From Arthrobacter sp. PAMC 25486 (GTDB lineage: Bacteria > Actinomycetota > Actinomycetes > Actinomycetales > Micrococcaceae): a DNA stretch of 64,000 nucleotides. The stretch lies in NCBI RefSeq assembly GCF_000785535.1, contig NZ_CP007595.1, positions 3,246,439-3,310,438 of the forward strand. The letters are read 5' to 3'. Both the position numbers and the translations under genes were made by a program. The notes under the pieces are model-generated. The model had not been told where the DNA came from. It saw only the letters and a program-made list of their open reading frames with translations, and ran no database searches. This document shows positions 1 to 8,633 of this stretch, piece by piece (within the stretch, counting starts at the first letter, position 1; each line of letters begins with the position of its first letter).

Positions 1-606
1 AAATCCACGCTGGGCCGCCTGCTCGCCGGCATCGACGGACCCACTTCCGGCTCCGTCACGGTGGGCGGGGTGCCGCTGGTCGATCGGCCGCTGGATGAAC
101 TGCGCGGCGAGGTCGCCCTCGTCACCCAGGAGCACCACGTATTTGTCGGCACCCTGGCCGACAACGTCCGGCTGGGCAGGGCCGGCGCGTCGGATGCGGA
201 GATTGAAAAGGCCCTGGCCGACGTCGGTTCCCTCGCCTGGGTGCGCGCCCTCCCCGCAGGGTTGGCCACCGAGGTTGGCTCCGGATCGCACACGCTGACG
301 CCGGCGCAGGCGCAGGAACTGGCGCTGGCACGGCTGGTCCTGGCAGATCCGCACACCTTGGTGCTGGATGAGGCAACGTCGCTGATCGACCCGCAGGCCG
401 CCCGCGACCTCGAGTTCTCGCTCAGCGCCGTCCTGTCCGGGCGGACGGTGGTGGCGATTGCGCACCGGCTGCACACCGCCCACGACGCCGACCGGGTGGC
501 CGTGGTGGAAGCCGGCCGGATTTCCGAGCTGGGCACCCACGACGAGCTCGTGGCACAGAACGGCTCCTATGCCGCGCTGTGGAACTCCTGGCGCCAGGAC
601 GCCTGA
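1..606 (+). CDS. ABC exporter nucleotide-binding domain, 3' part (gene starts before the window)
   Basis: ATPase half of an ABC exporter, probably fused to a membrane domain upstream of the window. The first codons (KST) are the tail of the Walker A motif. Counting from base 1, the Q-loop glutamine is near residue 43, Walker B plus glutamate (TLVLDEA) at about 119-125 and the H-loop histidine (AIAHRLH) near 155. The ABC signature is degenerate: LTPAQ at about 99-103 instead of LSGGQ. This is typical of one partner in heterodimeric actinobacterial exporters, where one ATP site is weak (family knowledge), so the canonical partner is expected upstream. The protein ends RQDA. Substrate cannot be deduced. 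Confidence 0.85.
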   Translation, partial: KSTLGRLLAGIDGPTSGSVTVGGVPLVDRPLDELRGEVALVTQEHHVFVGTLADNVRLGRAGASDAEIEKALADVGSLAWVRALPAGLATEVGSGSHTLTPAQAQELALARLVLADPHTLVLDEATSLIDPQAARDLEFSLSAVLSGRTVVAIAHRLHTAHDADRVAVVEAGRISELGTHDELVAQNGSYAALWNSWRQDA

Positions 607-628
607 CCCCTTCCCCGCCCCTACTTCC

Positions 629-763
629 GCCGAGGTGTGAGTTCGCGCCCTCTCCCAACTGCCGAGGTGTGAGTTCGCGCCCTGTGCCAACTGCCGAGGT
701 GTGAGTTCGAGCCCTGTGCCAACTGCCAGACGCACCGGGGGAGGGCGCCATCTCACATCTCGG
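629..763. repeat. Three tandem 32-bp repeats (629-660, 661-692, 693-724) followed by one inverted copy (741-763)
   Basis: The unit begins GCCGAGGTGTGAGTTCGCGC and is repeated head to tail at a 32-bp period with only 1-2 changes per copy. At 741-763 a 23-bp stretch (beginning GAGGGCGCCATCTCACATCT) matches the reverse complement of the unit core with three mismatches. RNA leaving the ABC gene could therefore fold the inverted arm against any of three upstream arms. It lies directly after the stop at 606 and before the next gene at 905, which suits a terminator or 3'-end element. The rest of 607-904 shows nothing else recognisable. Confidence 0.8.
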
Positions 764-904
764 GTGATTTTTCCGAACGCTTTTCACTCGGCACCACGAC
801 CCGGCCCCTTTTGGCGGGGCGGAAACAGGCGTAACGTTCAAAGAGGGGACGTGTTGGACCGGCCGGCCCGGTGCGTAAGGACTTGACTGCACAAGGAGTT
901 CGCC

Positions 905-1051
905 ATGCCTGACAAACAGCCACACCACCATGAACACAAGAAGATGGACAAGGGACACGCCATCAAGGCCAAGCGCGCGGAGAAGAGGGCGCGGGGCGCA
1001 GCCGATGAATCGGAGGACCCGGTCGCCAAGATCACGAAGAAGCGTAGCTAA
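905..1051 (+). CDS. Small basic, lysine/histidine-rich protein (48 aa)
   Basis: A 48-residue ORF starting ATG at 905 with a good Shine-Dalgarno sequence (AAGGAG at about 893-898) and ending TAA at 1049-1051. The protein begins MPDKQPHHHEHKKMDKGHAI and ends AKITKKRS. It is strongly basic, with His and Lys clusters, no hydrophobic segment and no signal peptide, so it is cytoplasmic and presumably disordered. The ribosome site and actinobacterial codon use argue that it is real. I do not recognise a named family. A nucleic-acid or ribosome-associated role would only be a guess from charge. Confidence 0.55.
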   Translation: MPDKQPHHHEHKKMDKGHAIKAKRAEKRARGAADESEDPVAKITKKRS

Positions 1052-1104
1052 GCCGCAGGACAGGGGCGGCAGCCAAGGTATATGCGTATGAATGGAATGT
1101 CCTG

Positions 1105-2220
1105 ATGGCGGTCCGTGTTGTGCCGAGTATGGAAACCACATTCAAGAAGCGCATCGGGTTTTTGTCTTTCGGCCACTACGGCACGGGGCGTGGCTCGCAG
1201 ACGAACTCGGCCGCTGACGCCCTCCACCAGGCCGTCGACCTCTCCGTCGCCGCGGAGGAGCTTGGCATTGACGGCGCGTTCTTCCGTGTCCACCACTTTG
1301 CCCGCCAGCAGGCCGCACCGTTCCCCCTAATGGCCGCCATCGCCGCCCGAACGAGCCGGATTGAGATCGGCACCGGCGTCATTGACATGCGCTATGAAAA
1401 TCCCCTCTACATGGCCGAGCAGGCCGCCGCCACGGACCTCATCAGTGACGGCAGGCTGCAGATCGGCGTGAGCCGCGGTTCACCCGAGCCCGCTGCCAAC
1501 GGTGCCGCCGACTTCGGCTACTTTCCCGCCGACGGAGAAACGGTTGCCGACATGGCCCGCCGCCACACGGCGTCGTTCAGGCGCGCGATCAGCGGGGCGG
1601 GTGTGGCCGAACCCGGCGAACATGCGTACATGGGAGTGGAGCGACTGCTGCGCATTGAACCGCAGTCGCCCGGATTACCCCAGCGGATTTGGTGGGGCGC
1701 CGGCTCGCGGGCCACGGCAGTGTGGGCTGCCCAGCAGGGCATGAACTTGATGAGTTCAACGCTGCTCACCGAAGACACAGGCGTGCCTTTCGACCAGCTT
1801 CAGGCCGAGCAGATTCAGCTGTTCCGCGACGAGTGGGCCGCCGCCGGCCATGATTTCACGCCGCGGGTTTCCGTCAGCCGCTCCGTTATTCCGGTCGTGG
1901 ATGACGTGGACCAGATGTACTTTGGCCTGCGAGCCCAAGCCGACAGTAGCGACCAGGTGGGGATGATCGACGGGCTCCTTTCGCGCTTCGGCAAGAGCTA
2001 CATCGGCGACCCCGCGCAGATCGCTCAAGAACTGGCGGCCGACGAGGCCGTCCGCTCCGCCGACACTCTCATGCTCACGGTCCCCAACCAGCTCGGAGTC
2101 ACCTACAACACGAAGATGCTGGAAAACATCGCCAAGTACATTGCGCCGGCGATCGGATGGGAACCGGCCGCCGCCCGATCAGACTCCGCCACCCTTTGGT
2201 GGCGCGTGCCGCAACCCTAA
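1105..2220 (+). CDS. LLM-class (luciferase-like) flavin-dependent oxidoreductase
   Basis: Bacterial-luciferase-like monooxygenase or oxidoreductase of about 371 residues, a TIM barrel that uses reduced FMN or F420. Seen in the sequence: an N-terminal strand (RIGFLSFGHYG), the family block running from ELGIDGAFFRVHHFARQQ through SRIEIGTGVIDMRYENP to the glycine-rich GRLQIGVSRGSPEP, and the C-terminal region with DPAQIAQEL and LMLTVPNQLG. The start is uncertain: ATG 1105 has no ribosome site, and ATG 1129 (METTFKKRIG) begins nearer the conserved domain. It stands alone with no flavin reductase beside it. The substrate cannot be read from sequence. Confidence 0.85.
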   Translation: MAVRVVPSMETTFKKRIGFLSFGHYGTGRGSQTNSAADALHQAVDLSVAAEELGIDGAFFRVHHFARQQAAPFPLMAAIAARTSRIEIGTGVIDMRYENPLYMAEQAAATDLISDGRLQIGVSRGSPEPAANGAADFGYFPADGETVADMARRHTASFRRAISGAGVAEPGEHAYMGVERLLRIEPQSPGLPQRIWWGAGSRATAVWAAQQGMNLMSSTLLTEDTGVPFDQLQAEQIQLFRDEWAAAGHDFTPRVSVSRSVIPVVDDVDQMYFGLRAQADSSDQVGMIDGLLSRFGKSYIGDPAQIAQELAADEAVRSADTLMLTVPNQLGVTYNTKMLENIAKYIAPAIGWEPAAARSDSATLWWRVPQP

Positions 2221-2244
2221 TCTGCCGAAACCCTTCCCGCTTGT

Positions 2245-2256
2245 TACCCTCGGTGC
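2245..2256 (+). promoter_or_regulatory. Leaderless-type promoter of the 64-aa membrane protein
   Basis: A TACCCT box at 2245-2250 sits exactly 6 nt before the ATG at 2257 and there is no Shine-Dalgarno sequence. That is the spacing of actinobacterial leaderless transcripts, in which transcription starts on the start codon. Confidence 0.5.
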
Positions 2257-2451
2257 ATGACTGCTAATCGGGCGAACCAAGAGCAGAAGTCAAAAAAGAA
2301 CAGTACCGCACCTAACAACGGAGTTGGCGCGGGAGTTGGTCTGGGGCTCGTCGTCGGGCTGGCGGCCGGAATTGTCATTGACAACATCACGGTGGGAATG
2401 GCCGTGGGCGCGGTGGTCGGACTGATTGTCGCGTGGCTCCGCCAAAAATAG
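2257..2451 (+). CDS. Small glycine-rich membrane protein (64 aa)
   Basis: The first 21 residues are polar and lysine-rich. Residues about 22-61 form two hydrophobic, glycine-rich helices (VGAGVGLGLVVGLAAGIVI and VGMAVGAVVGLIVAWL) separated by DNIT, in the style of a glycine-zipper membrane protein. The C-terminus is RQK. The gene stands alone between the flavin oxidoreductase and the two-component system. No named family recognised and no function proposed. Translation probably starts on a leaderless mRNA. Confidence 0.6.
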   Translation: MTANRANQEQKSKKNSTAPNNGVGAGVGLGLVVGLAAGIVIDNITVGMAVGAVVGLIVAWLRQK

Positions 2452-2642
2452 AATAAGTAAGTGCAGCACCACGCGCCCGCCGTCGGATGACGGATCCGCG
2501 GGTACGCAATCCTGCAGTGACCGGACCCCAGCGTCGGAGGGTAAGCGCTCAAGGTGGGTGCCGCCGTCGTACCCTAAAAAAGCGATCTCGGCAGCTGAAC
2601 TGAATTTGCTGCTGGGTGGCCAAGCAACACAGTGGAAGTGGA

Positions 2643-2654
2643 TAGAATATCGGG
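2643..2654 (+). promoter_or_regulatory. Leaderless-type promoter of the histidine kinase gene
   Basis: TAGAAT at 2643-2648 lies 6 nt before the GTG at 2655, with no Shine-Dalgarno sequence and no clear -35 box. This fixes the GTG as the likely start of both transcript and protein. The rest of the 2452-2654 gap holds only a half copy of the GTGCCGCCGTCGT element at 2558-2572. Confidence 0.55.
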
Positions 2655-3587
2655 GTGCTCCGCCGAACTAATTCCAGTGACCCAGGCGACGTCTTGTTGG
2701 ACGTCAGGCTTTGGCGCGCCATTGGACTGCTTCCGCTCGGGCTAAGTCTCTTGGCGCTAGTCGTCCTGACGCTGTCCGTGATGGCCGGGTTCGACGGACG
2801 TCCGGCCCCGAGCGCAGTCATGGCTGCGATGGCAGCTGTTTTGGCCCTCGGTGCTGCCTACATTCTGGTTCGGCGCCGGAGGGTGGACTTGATCACCAAC
2901 TCGCATCTGCGACGGCTGGAATCCCGCCGCGCAGACCAGGTCACAATGCTTAGCCACGAGATTCGAACACCCCTAGCAGTGATCAAGGGGTCGGCGGAGC
3001 TGCTCGCCGAAGAAGGGCCAGGACCACTCACCCCCAAGCAGCATGCCTTTGTTGCGCGGATTCTGGACAACTCCGAACGCATGGCGAATCTGGCCGAACA
3101 GCTGCTGACCCAAGCAAGGATAGAGGCTGGGGTTTTTGAAGTTCGGCCGGCCGTGGTTGACGTTCGCAGTTTGATGCGCGGCATCGTTGAAGACTTGGTG
3201 CACGTCACCGATGGCCCCATAGTCCTTGATGCTCCGGGTGCGCCGGTGCGTGCCAACGTCGACGCCGAACTTATTCGACAGGTCGTCACGAACCTTGTCA
3301 TGAACGCCGCACGCAGCAACCACGAACGAACGCCGGTGCAGATTCGGCTCACGTCAGGGGAAGGCCAATTAATGGTCTCCGTCAGTGACGGCGGATCTGG
3401 TATGACTGAACAGCAGCGTGATCGGCTCTTCAGGCGCTTCTCCAGCGGCAGGCCCTTGGGGAATGGAACGGGAATTGGGTTGTTCATCTCCCAGCAAGTC
3501 ATCGAATTGCACGGAGGGCGGATCTTTGTCGACACGATTACAGGGGGAGGAACAACCATGATGTTCACCCTTCCCCTGAGAGAGTAA
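2655..3587 (+). CDS. Two-component sensor histidine kinase
   Basis: Membrane histidine kinase of 310 residues. Two transmembrane helices (about 22-45 and 52-72) enclose a loop of only a few residues, so there is no real extracellular sensor domain. The H-box SHEIRTPLAVIKGSAELL places the phosphorylated histidine at 101. The N-box (NLVMNAARS) is at about 213-221, the G1 box (SDGGSGM) at 244-250 and the G2 box (GTGIGLFIS) at 271-279. The response regulator gene starts 5 bp after its stop, so they form one operon. The uptake operon follows immediately; a kinase with so little external structure may take its signal from that transporter (inference). Confidence 0.92.
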   Translation: MLRRTNSSDPGDVLLDVRLWRAIGLLPLGLSLLALVVLTLSVMAGFDGRPAPSAVMAAMAAVLALGAAYILVRRRRVDLITNSHLRRLESRRADQVTMLSHEIRTPLAVIKGSAELLAEEGPGPLTPKQHAFVARILDNSERMANLAEQLLTQARIEAGVFEVRPAVVDVRSLMRGIVEDLVHVTDGPIVLDAPGAPVRANVDAELIRQVVTNLVMNAARSNHERTPVQIRLTSGEGQLMVSVSDGGSGMTEQQRDRLFRRFSSGRPLGNGTGIGLFISQQVIELHGGRIFVDTITGGGTTMMFTLPLRE

Positions 3588-3592
3588 CCAGT

Positions 3593-4282
3593 ATGCTCCC
3601 CAGCCCACCCCTAGCCTTTGTCGTTGACGATGAGCCGGCCATGCTCGACATTGTTACGTTCGCATTGGAAACCCAAGGATTCATACACCAGTCATTCCGC
3701 GCGGCTGAGGCGTGCTGGTCAGCCATGAGGCACACCGTGCCGGACCTTGTAGTCCTGGACGTAATGCTCCCGGGAGTCTCGGGCATCACCATGTGCCAGC
3801 GCATCAAAGCCAGCACACAGATTCCGGTTATCCTGTTGACTGCAAAGGGCGAAAGCGCAGACCGCATTGCCGGGCTGGAAGCTGATGCGGACGACTACAT
3901 TGTCAAACCGTTCCATCCGCGGGAATTGGCGCTGCGAGCCCAGCGACTGGTGCGTAGGGTGACCGACCAAGGCCAAGCCATTTCCGCAGGTGCCTTTGAG
4001 CTGGATCCGGCAGGCGACAGTGTTTGCGTTGACTCAGTGCGTGTTCTGTTGACACCCAACGAATTCAAGGTGATGACTGCCTTGGTCTCGCAACCAGGTA
4101 AAACTCTGGGATTCGACCGACTGCTGCTGGCTGCCTGGCGGGAGACGGATCGTCTCGGTGGGCGCCAAATGCTCAAAACTGCGGTCTACAGGTTGCGGCA
4201 CAAACTTGAATCAGCAGTACCCGGTGCAGGTGAATGCATTGAGAGCGTCAGAGGTTTCGGCTACCGCCTCAACATTGAGTGA
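3593..4282 (+). CDS. OmpR/PhoB-family response regulator
   Basis: DNA-binding response regulator of 229 residues. The receiver domain shows the acidic pair D12/D13, phospho-acceptor D56 in VVLDVMLPG, T83 and the conserved K105 in VKPF. Residues about 130-229 form a winged-helix OmpR/PhoB effector domain ending RGFGYRLNIE. It is co-transcribed with the upstream kinase. Its likely target is the direct/inverted CTGTGACC repeat region between its own gene and the transporter operon, since OmpR/PhoB regulators bind repeated half-sites (family knowledge, then inference). Confidence 0.92.
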   Translation: MLPSPPLAFVVDDEPAMLDIVTFALETQGFIHQSFRAAEACWSAMRHTVPDLVVLDVMLPGVSGITMCQRIKASTQIPVILLTAKGESADRIAGLEADADDYIVKPFHPRELALRAQRLVRRVTDQGQAISAGAFELDPAGDSVCVDSVRVLLTPNEFKVMTALVSQPGKTLGFDRLLLAAWRETDRLGGRQMLKTAVYRLRHKLESAVPGAGECIESVRGFGYRLNIE

Positions 4283-4312
4283 TCGGGCCTTGTTGGCTGC
4301 AAAATCACGGGA

Positions 4313-4351
4313 GGTCACAGAACTGTGACCATCACCCTCTCAGCTGTGACC
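4313..4351 (+). promoter_or_regulatory. CTGTGACC/GGTCACAG repeat cluster upstream of the ABC operon
   Basis: A perfect inverted repeat GGTCACAG-AA-CTGTGACC occupies 4313-4330, and a third half-site CTGTGACC lies at 4344-4351, exactly 21 bp (two helical turns) from the second. The core TCACAG resembles the half-site reported for mycobacterial PhoP. The position, about 100 bp upstream of the substrate-binding protein start at 4455 and just after the response regulator gene, suggests the binding site through which that regulator controls the transporter. Confidence 0.55.
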
Positions 4352-4454
4352 AAAATCATCCCTTCCCTTGCCTAACGTTGAATGCATCACCCGCACTCAC
4401 GTGCGTTCCAGTTCGTGCACATTGAGGTGCACCCACCATTAAGGAGCCGTTTCC

Positions 4455-5498
4455 ATGGGACGGTACACAAGAAAAGCAGCAGCATTCTTTGCCATTGGCG
4501 CACTCGCTCTGACTGGGTGTGGGGCCACTGCCGCCGCCGGCGGATCGGATGATTCCATGACGTTTGTCTGCAGCCCGCAGGAGGACTGGTGCCAGCTTGT
4601 AGCTGCGGAATTCACCAAGGCCTCCGGAATTAAGGCCGACTATGTCCGCCTCAGTGGCGGTGAAGCAGTGGCGCGGCTGTCTGCTGCAGGGGAGAGCCCA
4701 GAATTTGATGCGTGGTTCGGGGGAGGGGCTGATGGCCACATCGCGGCTGAAGGTGAAGGGCTCATTGAGAAGTTCGTGCCAGAAAATGCAGCGCAAATCC
4801 CTGATAAGTACAAGGATCCTGAAGGATTTTGGACTGGGGTCTATATGGGTGCCCTGAGCTTTTGCTCCAACAACGATGTGCTGAACAAACTCGGTGTGGC
4901 TGCCCCCGAATCCTGGTCAGACCTTCTGAACCCGAAACTGAAGAAGAATGTGGCTATGGCGCACCCCGGCACATCCGGAACCGCCTACCAAGCGCTCTGG
5001 AGCCAAGTCATGCTCAATGACGGTAGCAAGGATGCGGCGATTGACTACTTCGCAAAGTTGCACAGCAACGTCCTCCAGTACTCCAAGAGCGGCAGCGCTC
5101 TAGGGCAGATGGCCGGTCGAGGAGAGGTTGGTGTGGGTGTGATTTTCGCCCAAGATTGCCAGAAGTTCATCAACGAAGGGTTCACACAGCTGACCACCAC
5201 CTTCCCGAAGGAAGGCGCCACCTTTGAAGTGGGCGCCGTGTCGTTGATCAAGAACGCAAAGCATCCAGAAGCGGCAAAGAAGTTCATTGAGTGGTCGCTC
5301 ACCGCCGAAGCCCAAGACTTAGCCGCAACAGTGGGGACCTACAGTGTGCCCACGAACCCGGCAGCAGTCATCACCGATGACATGGTGGACATCTCCAAGA
5401 CGGAGATGCTCGACGCCGACATTCGCGAAATGGGTGAATCCAGGAACGAACTGACGGCAAGGTTTGACCGGGAAGTCGCGCCTGCGCCCAAGGGATAA
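4455..5498 (+). CDS. ABC transporter substrate-binding lipoprotein, iron/phosphorylated-solute family
   Basis: Extracellular lipoprotein of 347 residues that delivers solute to the adjacent permease. The signal peptide MGRYTRKAAAFFAIGALALT is followed by the lipobox cysteine C22. The mature N-terminus has the family block VCSPQEDWCQ, then LSGGEAVARL and FDAWFGGGADGHIAAEGEG. It belongs to the family commonly labelled ferric-iron binding, which also contains proteins for hexose phosphates (AfuA), phosphoglycerate (PgtC) and aminoethylphosphonate. The tandem tyrosines that hold iron in FbpA are not evident, so a phosphorylated organic solute is at least as likely as iron. The preceding two-component system fits the phosphorylated-compound members. 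Confidence 0.85.
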   Translation: MGRYTRKAAAFFAIGALALTGCGATAAAGGSDDSMTFVCSPQEDWCQLVAAEFTKASGIKADYVRLSGGEAVARLSAAGESPEFDAWFGGGADGHIAAEGEGLIEKFVPENAAQIPDKYKDPEGFWTGVYMGALSFCSNNDVLNKLGVAAPESWSDLLNPKLKKNVAMAHPGTSGTAYQALWSQVMLNDGSKDAAIDYFAKLHSNVLQYSKSGSALGQMAGRGEVGVGVIFAQDCQKFINEGFTQLTTTFPKEGATFEVGAVSLIKNAKHPEAAKKFIEWSLTAEAQDLAATVGTYSVPTNPAAVITDDMVDISKTEMLDADIREMGESRNELTARFDREVAPAPKG

Positions 5499-5528
5499 CC
5501 GGGACTGAACGCGAGCCGAAAGGACACC

Positions 5529-7277
5529 ATGGCTATTCCATTAATAGATTCCCCCGTCTCGGATAGCATCCGAGCATCCACTCCCCCCTTGAAACGGGGC
5601 AAGAAGGGCGCCAAAGATCCCGGCGTCATTGTCTTGACAACAATTGTTTGCGCCATCCTCTTGATGGTCATCGGGTTCCCGCTGTACGGGTTGTTGTCAT
5701 CAGCCTTCGCGCCGAAGGGCCTTGAAGTCCTGGCACGGATGGTTACCGACCCTGTGAACCACCGAATTATCGGCAACACCATGCTGCTTGGCCTGGTGGT
5801 AGGCGTCACAGGCACCCTTGTCGGGTTCCTTTTCGCTTACGCACAGGTGAAGGTCAAGTTTCGTGGCAAGCGGGCGCTGCACCTGCTGGCCATGATCCCG
5901 ATAGTGGCTCCACCATTTGCCGTGGCCACCGCCGTCATCACGCTCTTTGGGCGCAACGGCGCTGTCACGAACGGGATTTTCGGCTGGCAAGCCGACATCT
6001 ACGGCCTGCCCGGACTGACACTGGTGTTGTCACTGTCTTTCTTCCCTGTTGCCTACATGAACATCCGGGGGATGCTTGAGAGTCTCGACCCGTCGCTGGA
6101 CGAGGCGGCCGCCGGACTGGGTGCGAGCAAGCTGCGGGTTTTCTTCACTGTCACCATTCCCATGCTTGTGCCCGGACTTGCCGGATCGTTCCTGCTGTTG
6201 TTTGTTGAATCCATCGCAGACCTGGCCAACCCCCTCGTCTTGGGTGGGGACTACACCGTTTTGGCAAGCCGGGCATACCTGGCTGTGACAGGTGAATTCA
6301 ACATGCAGGCCGGGGCTGCCTATTCGCTGACACTCATGCTGCCAGCCTTGCTGGTCTTCCTAGTGCAGCGATACTGGGTTTCCCGCAAATCCGTAGTATC
6401 GATAACAGGCAAGCCGGCTGGGGCAACCGAACAAATCAGCGCCCCCAGCATCAGGATTCCCGTTCTCGTGCTTGTGGGCTTCCTCGCGGCACTCATCGTG
6501 TCCATTTACGTCACAGTGTTGGCGGGAGGATTCGTCAAGGTTCCCGGGGTTAACAATGAGTTCACGCTCGCCCACTACCAGTTTGTGCTGGCCGGGCTGG
6601 GCTCGAAGGCCATGATTGACACGACCATTTTGGCGCTGATTGCCGCACCCATAGCAGGACTGCTCGGCATGCTGATTGGCTGGCTCGTGGTGCGCAAACT
6701 CAAACGGGCCAGCGGCCTGATCGACTTTGTGGGCATGCTGGGGCTTGCCATTCCCGGCACCGTGCTGGGCATTGGTTACCTTATAACCTACAACAAGCCC
6801 GTCAATATTTTCGGTCTACAGGTGTTCCCCGCACTCGCCGGCGGATCAGCCATTCTTGCAGGCGCGGTGGCCATTGTGATGGTGTACGTAGCCCGGTCAC
6901 TGCCATCCGGGCAACGCGCAGCCGTATCGGCGCTGCAGCAGATACACCCGGCGATTGAGGAAGCATCAACCTCCCTTGGAGCCGATTCAGCGACTACGTT
7001 CCGCAAGGTCACATTGCCACTTATTCAGTCAGCCCTTCTGACTGGCCTGACATTTGCTTTCGCCAGGTCAATGACCACGCTTTCACCGATCATTTTTCTG
7101 ACCACGCCGGGGATCAAAATCATGACCTCGCAGATCCTCGCGGAAGTTGACTCGGGGCGTTTTGGCAATGCTTTTGCCTACTGCACCGTCCTGATCGGAA
7201 TCGTGCTCATTGTCATTCTCATCTTGAACGTCATCATCCGAAAGGTGGTCTTCCGTGGACAATCTCACCGCCGCTGA
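5529..7277 (+). CDS. ABC transporter permease, fused double-domain iron/phosphorylated-solute type
   Basis: Membrane permease of 582 residues containing two BPD_transp_1 units, each with about six transmembrane helices, as in FbpB, AfuB and PgtB-type transporters. Two cytoplasmic EAA coupling loops are visible: DEAAAGLGASKLRVFFTVTI in the first half and EEASTSLGADSATTFRKVTL in the second. The start ATG follows a GAAAGGAC ribosome site. Its 3' end overlaps the ATPase gene by 23 bp, indicating translational coupling. One fused chain replaces the usual permease dimer. Confidence 0.92.
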   Translation: MAIPLIDSPVSDSIRASTPPLKRGKKGAKDPGVIVLTTIVCAILLMVIGFPLYGLLSSAFAPKGLEVLARMVTDPVNHRIIGNTMLLGLVVGVTGTLVGFLFAYAQVKVKFRGKRALHLLAMIPIVAPPFAVATAVITLFGRNGAVTNGIFGWQADIYGLPGLTLVLSLSFFPVAYMNIRGMLESLDPSLDEAAAGLGASKLRVFFTVTIPMLVPGLAGSFLLLFVESIADLANPLVLGGDYTVLASRAYLAVTGEFNMQAGAAYSLTLMLPALLVFLVQRYWVSRKSVVSITGKPAGATEQISAPSIRIPVLVLVGFLAALIVSIYVTVLAGGFVKVPGVNNEFTLAHYQFVLAGLGSKAMIDTTILALIAAPIAGLLGMLIGWLVVRKLKRASGLIDFVGMLGLAIPGTVLGIGYLITYNKPVNIFGLQVFPALAGGSAILAGAVAIVMVYVARSLPSGQRAAVSALQQIHPAIEEASTSLGADSATTFRKVTLPLIQSALLTGLTFAFARSMTTLSPIIFLTTPGIKIMTSQILAEVDSGRFGNAFAYCTVLIGIVLIVILILNVIIRKVVFRGQSHRR

Positions 7278-8424
7278 ACCAATTTCTGCCCCCGTCGACA
7301 CAGCCGAATTTTCACCTGCCCACGAAAGTGGGCATGTCACACTCGCGGCGCTGACCAAGCGATACGGCAACCGGGCCGATGATCCCATCGCCGTCAATGC
7401 CGTAGATCTACAGATCAAGGCCGGGGAGTTCGTCACTCTGCTTGGGCCATCGGGCTGTGGCAAGACCTCAACTCTCCGCATGATTGCGGGCTTCGAGACT
7501 CCCTCTTCAGGGCAAGTCAGCGTGGATGGGGTGGACATGGTCACAGTGGCACCAAATAAGCGGCCCATGTCCATGGTCTTCCAGTCCTATGCACTCTTCC
7601 CCCACCTGTCCGTGCGGCAAAACGTGGCTTACGGCCTGAGACTGAAGAAGACATCTGAAAAGCGGCTACGTGAAGAAGTCGACACTGCCCTGACCATCAT
7701 GAACCTGATGCCGTACGCGGAAAGGGCCCCGCACCAGCTGTCCGGTGGGCAGCAACAGAGGGTGGCCCTTGCCCGGGCCTTGGTCATGAGGCCAAAGGTG
7801 CTTTTGTTTGATGAACCGCTCTCCAACTTGGATGCAAAGCTGCGAGTCCAAATGCGCAATGAGATTCGCCGGCTGCAGAAACGACTGGGCATCACCAGCA
7901 TCTTTGTCACCCATGATCAGGATGAGGCCATGACACTGTCAGACCGCATTGTGGTGATGAATCAGGGGCGGATAGAGCAAATCGATGTGCCGGAACGTGT
8001 CTATCGCCGCCCCTCCTCCATTTTTGTGGCGGATTTCATCGGCCGGGCGAACTTTCTGGATGCGACGCTCCTGACGGATCCCCACCAAGGCCGTGCACGA
8101 GTGTTCGCCCTGGGCCGAGAACGCGATGTTGAGGTGCATGAGGACGTCACCTTGGACGGTGAGGTCTTGTTGATGGTGCGGCCCGAATCGGTGTTGCTCA
8201 CACCGAACCCCGCGGCTGACAGTGTCCACGGCGAAGTGGGCCGTGTGCTGAGCGCAATATTCCATGGGGAATCCGTTGAATACGAGGTTGAAACGGACTC
8301 CGGCAGCATTGTTGCCCTGGTATCGGACCCCTCAGTCAGCGAAATATTTGACCCCATGGACACGGTGAGCGTTGGCATCAAGACTGACCGGGGTTGGCTG
8401 TTGCCGGTGGCTGTGGAGGCTTGA
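7255..8424 (+). CDS. ABC transporter ATP-binding protein of the same uptake system
   Basis: ATPase of 389 residues energising the importer. Walker A GPSGCGKTS is at about 64-72, the Q-loop glutamine at 110, the signature LSGGQ at 162-166, Walker B VLLFDEP at 182-188 and the H-loop H220. The C-terminal third (about 240-389) is the TOBE regulatory region of the FbpC/PotA type. The start is the GTG at 7255 inside the permease gene. The order binding protein, fused permease, ATPase is complete, and a strong hairpin at 8444-8476 closes the operon. Confidence 0.93.
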   Translation: MDNLTAAEPISAPVDTAEFSPAHESGHVTLAALTKRYGNRADDPIAVNAVDLQIKAGEFVTLLGPSGCGKTSTLRMIAGFETPSSGQVSVDGVDMVTVAPNKRPMSMVFQSYALFPHLSVRQNVAYGLRLKKTSEKRLREEVDTALTIMNLMPYAERAPHQLSGGQQQRVALARALVMRPKVLLFDEPLSNLDAKLRVQMRNEIRRLQKRLGITSIFVTHDQDEAMTLSDRIVVMNQGRIEQIDVPERVYRRPSSIFVADFIGRANFLDATLLTDPHQGRARVFALGRERDVEVHEDVTLDGEVLLMVRPESVLLTPNPAADSVHGEVGRVLSAIFHGESVEYEVETDSGSIVALVSDPSVSEIFDPMDTVSVGIKTDRGWLLPVAVEA

Positions 8425-8443
8425 GCGAAATACTTCTGTTCTT

Positions 8444-8476
8444 GTGCCGCCGTCGTGCATTATTCGACGGCGGCAC
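8444..8476. terminator. GTGCCGCCGTCG hairpin ending the uptake operon
   Basis: Perfect 12-bp inverted repeat, GTGCCGCCGTCG at 8444-8455 and CGACGGCGGCAC at 8465-8476, with a 9-nt loop. It starts 20 bp after the ATPase stop. No T-run follows. It belongs to the interspersed GCCGCCGTCGT family described in the findings. Confidence 0.7.
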
Positions 8477-8481
8477 GTGGC

Positions 8482-8509
8482 TTGGGCATGGTGGCCGCGG
8501 TGGTAAAAT
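8482..8509 (+). promoter_or_regulatory. Possible RNase J promoter
   Basis: TTGGGC at 8482-8487 and TAAAAT at 8504-8509 are 16 bp apart and about 125 bp upstream of the start. A GGGGG/CCCCC hairpin (8511-8529) would form at the 5' end of the transcript. The match to -35 is weak. Confidence 0.3.
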
Positions 8510-8633
8510 CGGGGGTGGAGCAATCCCCCTTAACTTTTAGCGACATTGGACCAGCTTTTGGCCGAATGCGTCGCACAAGAAAGCCGCGGACAGCCGCGGC
8601 AACACGCCCACTACAGCACCAAGTTTGGAACCC

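Noticed and set aside
629..724. The 32-bp repeats as a CRISPR array
   Set aside because: Copies are contiguous with no spacers, only three units, and no cas genes are in the window. The same holds for 52726-52821.
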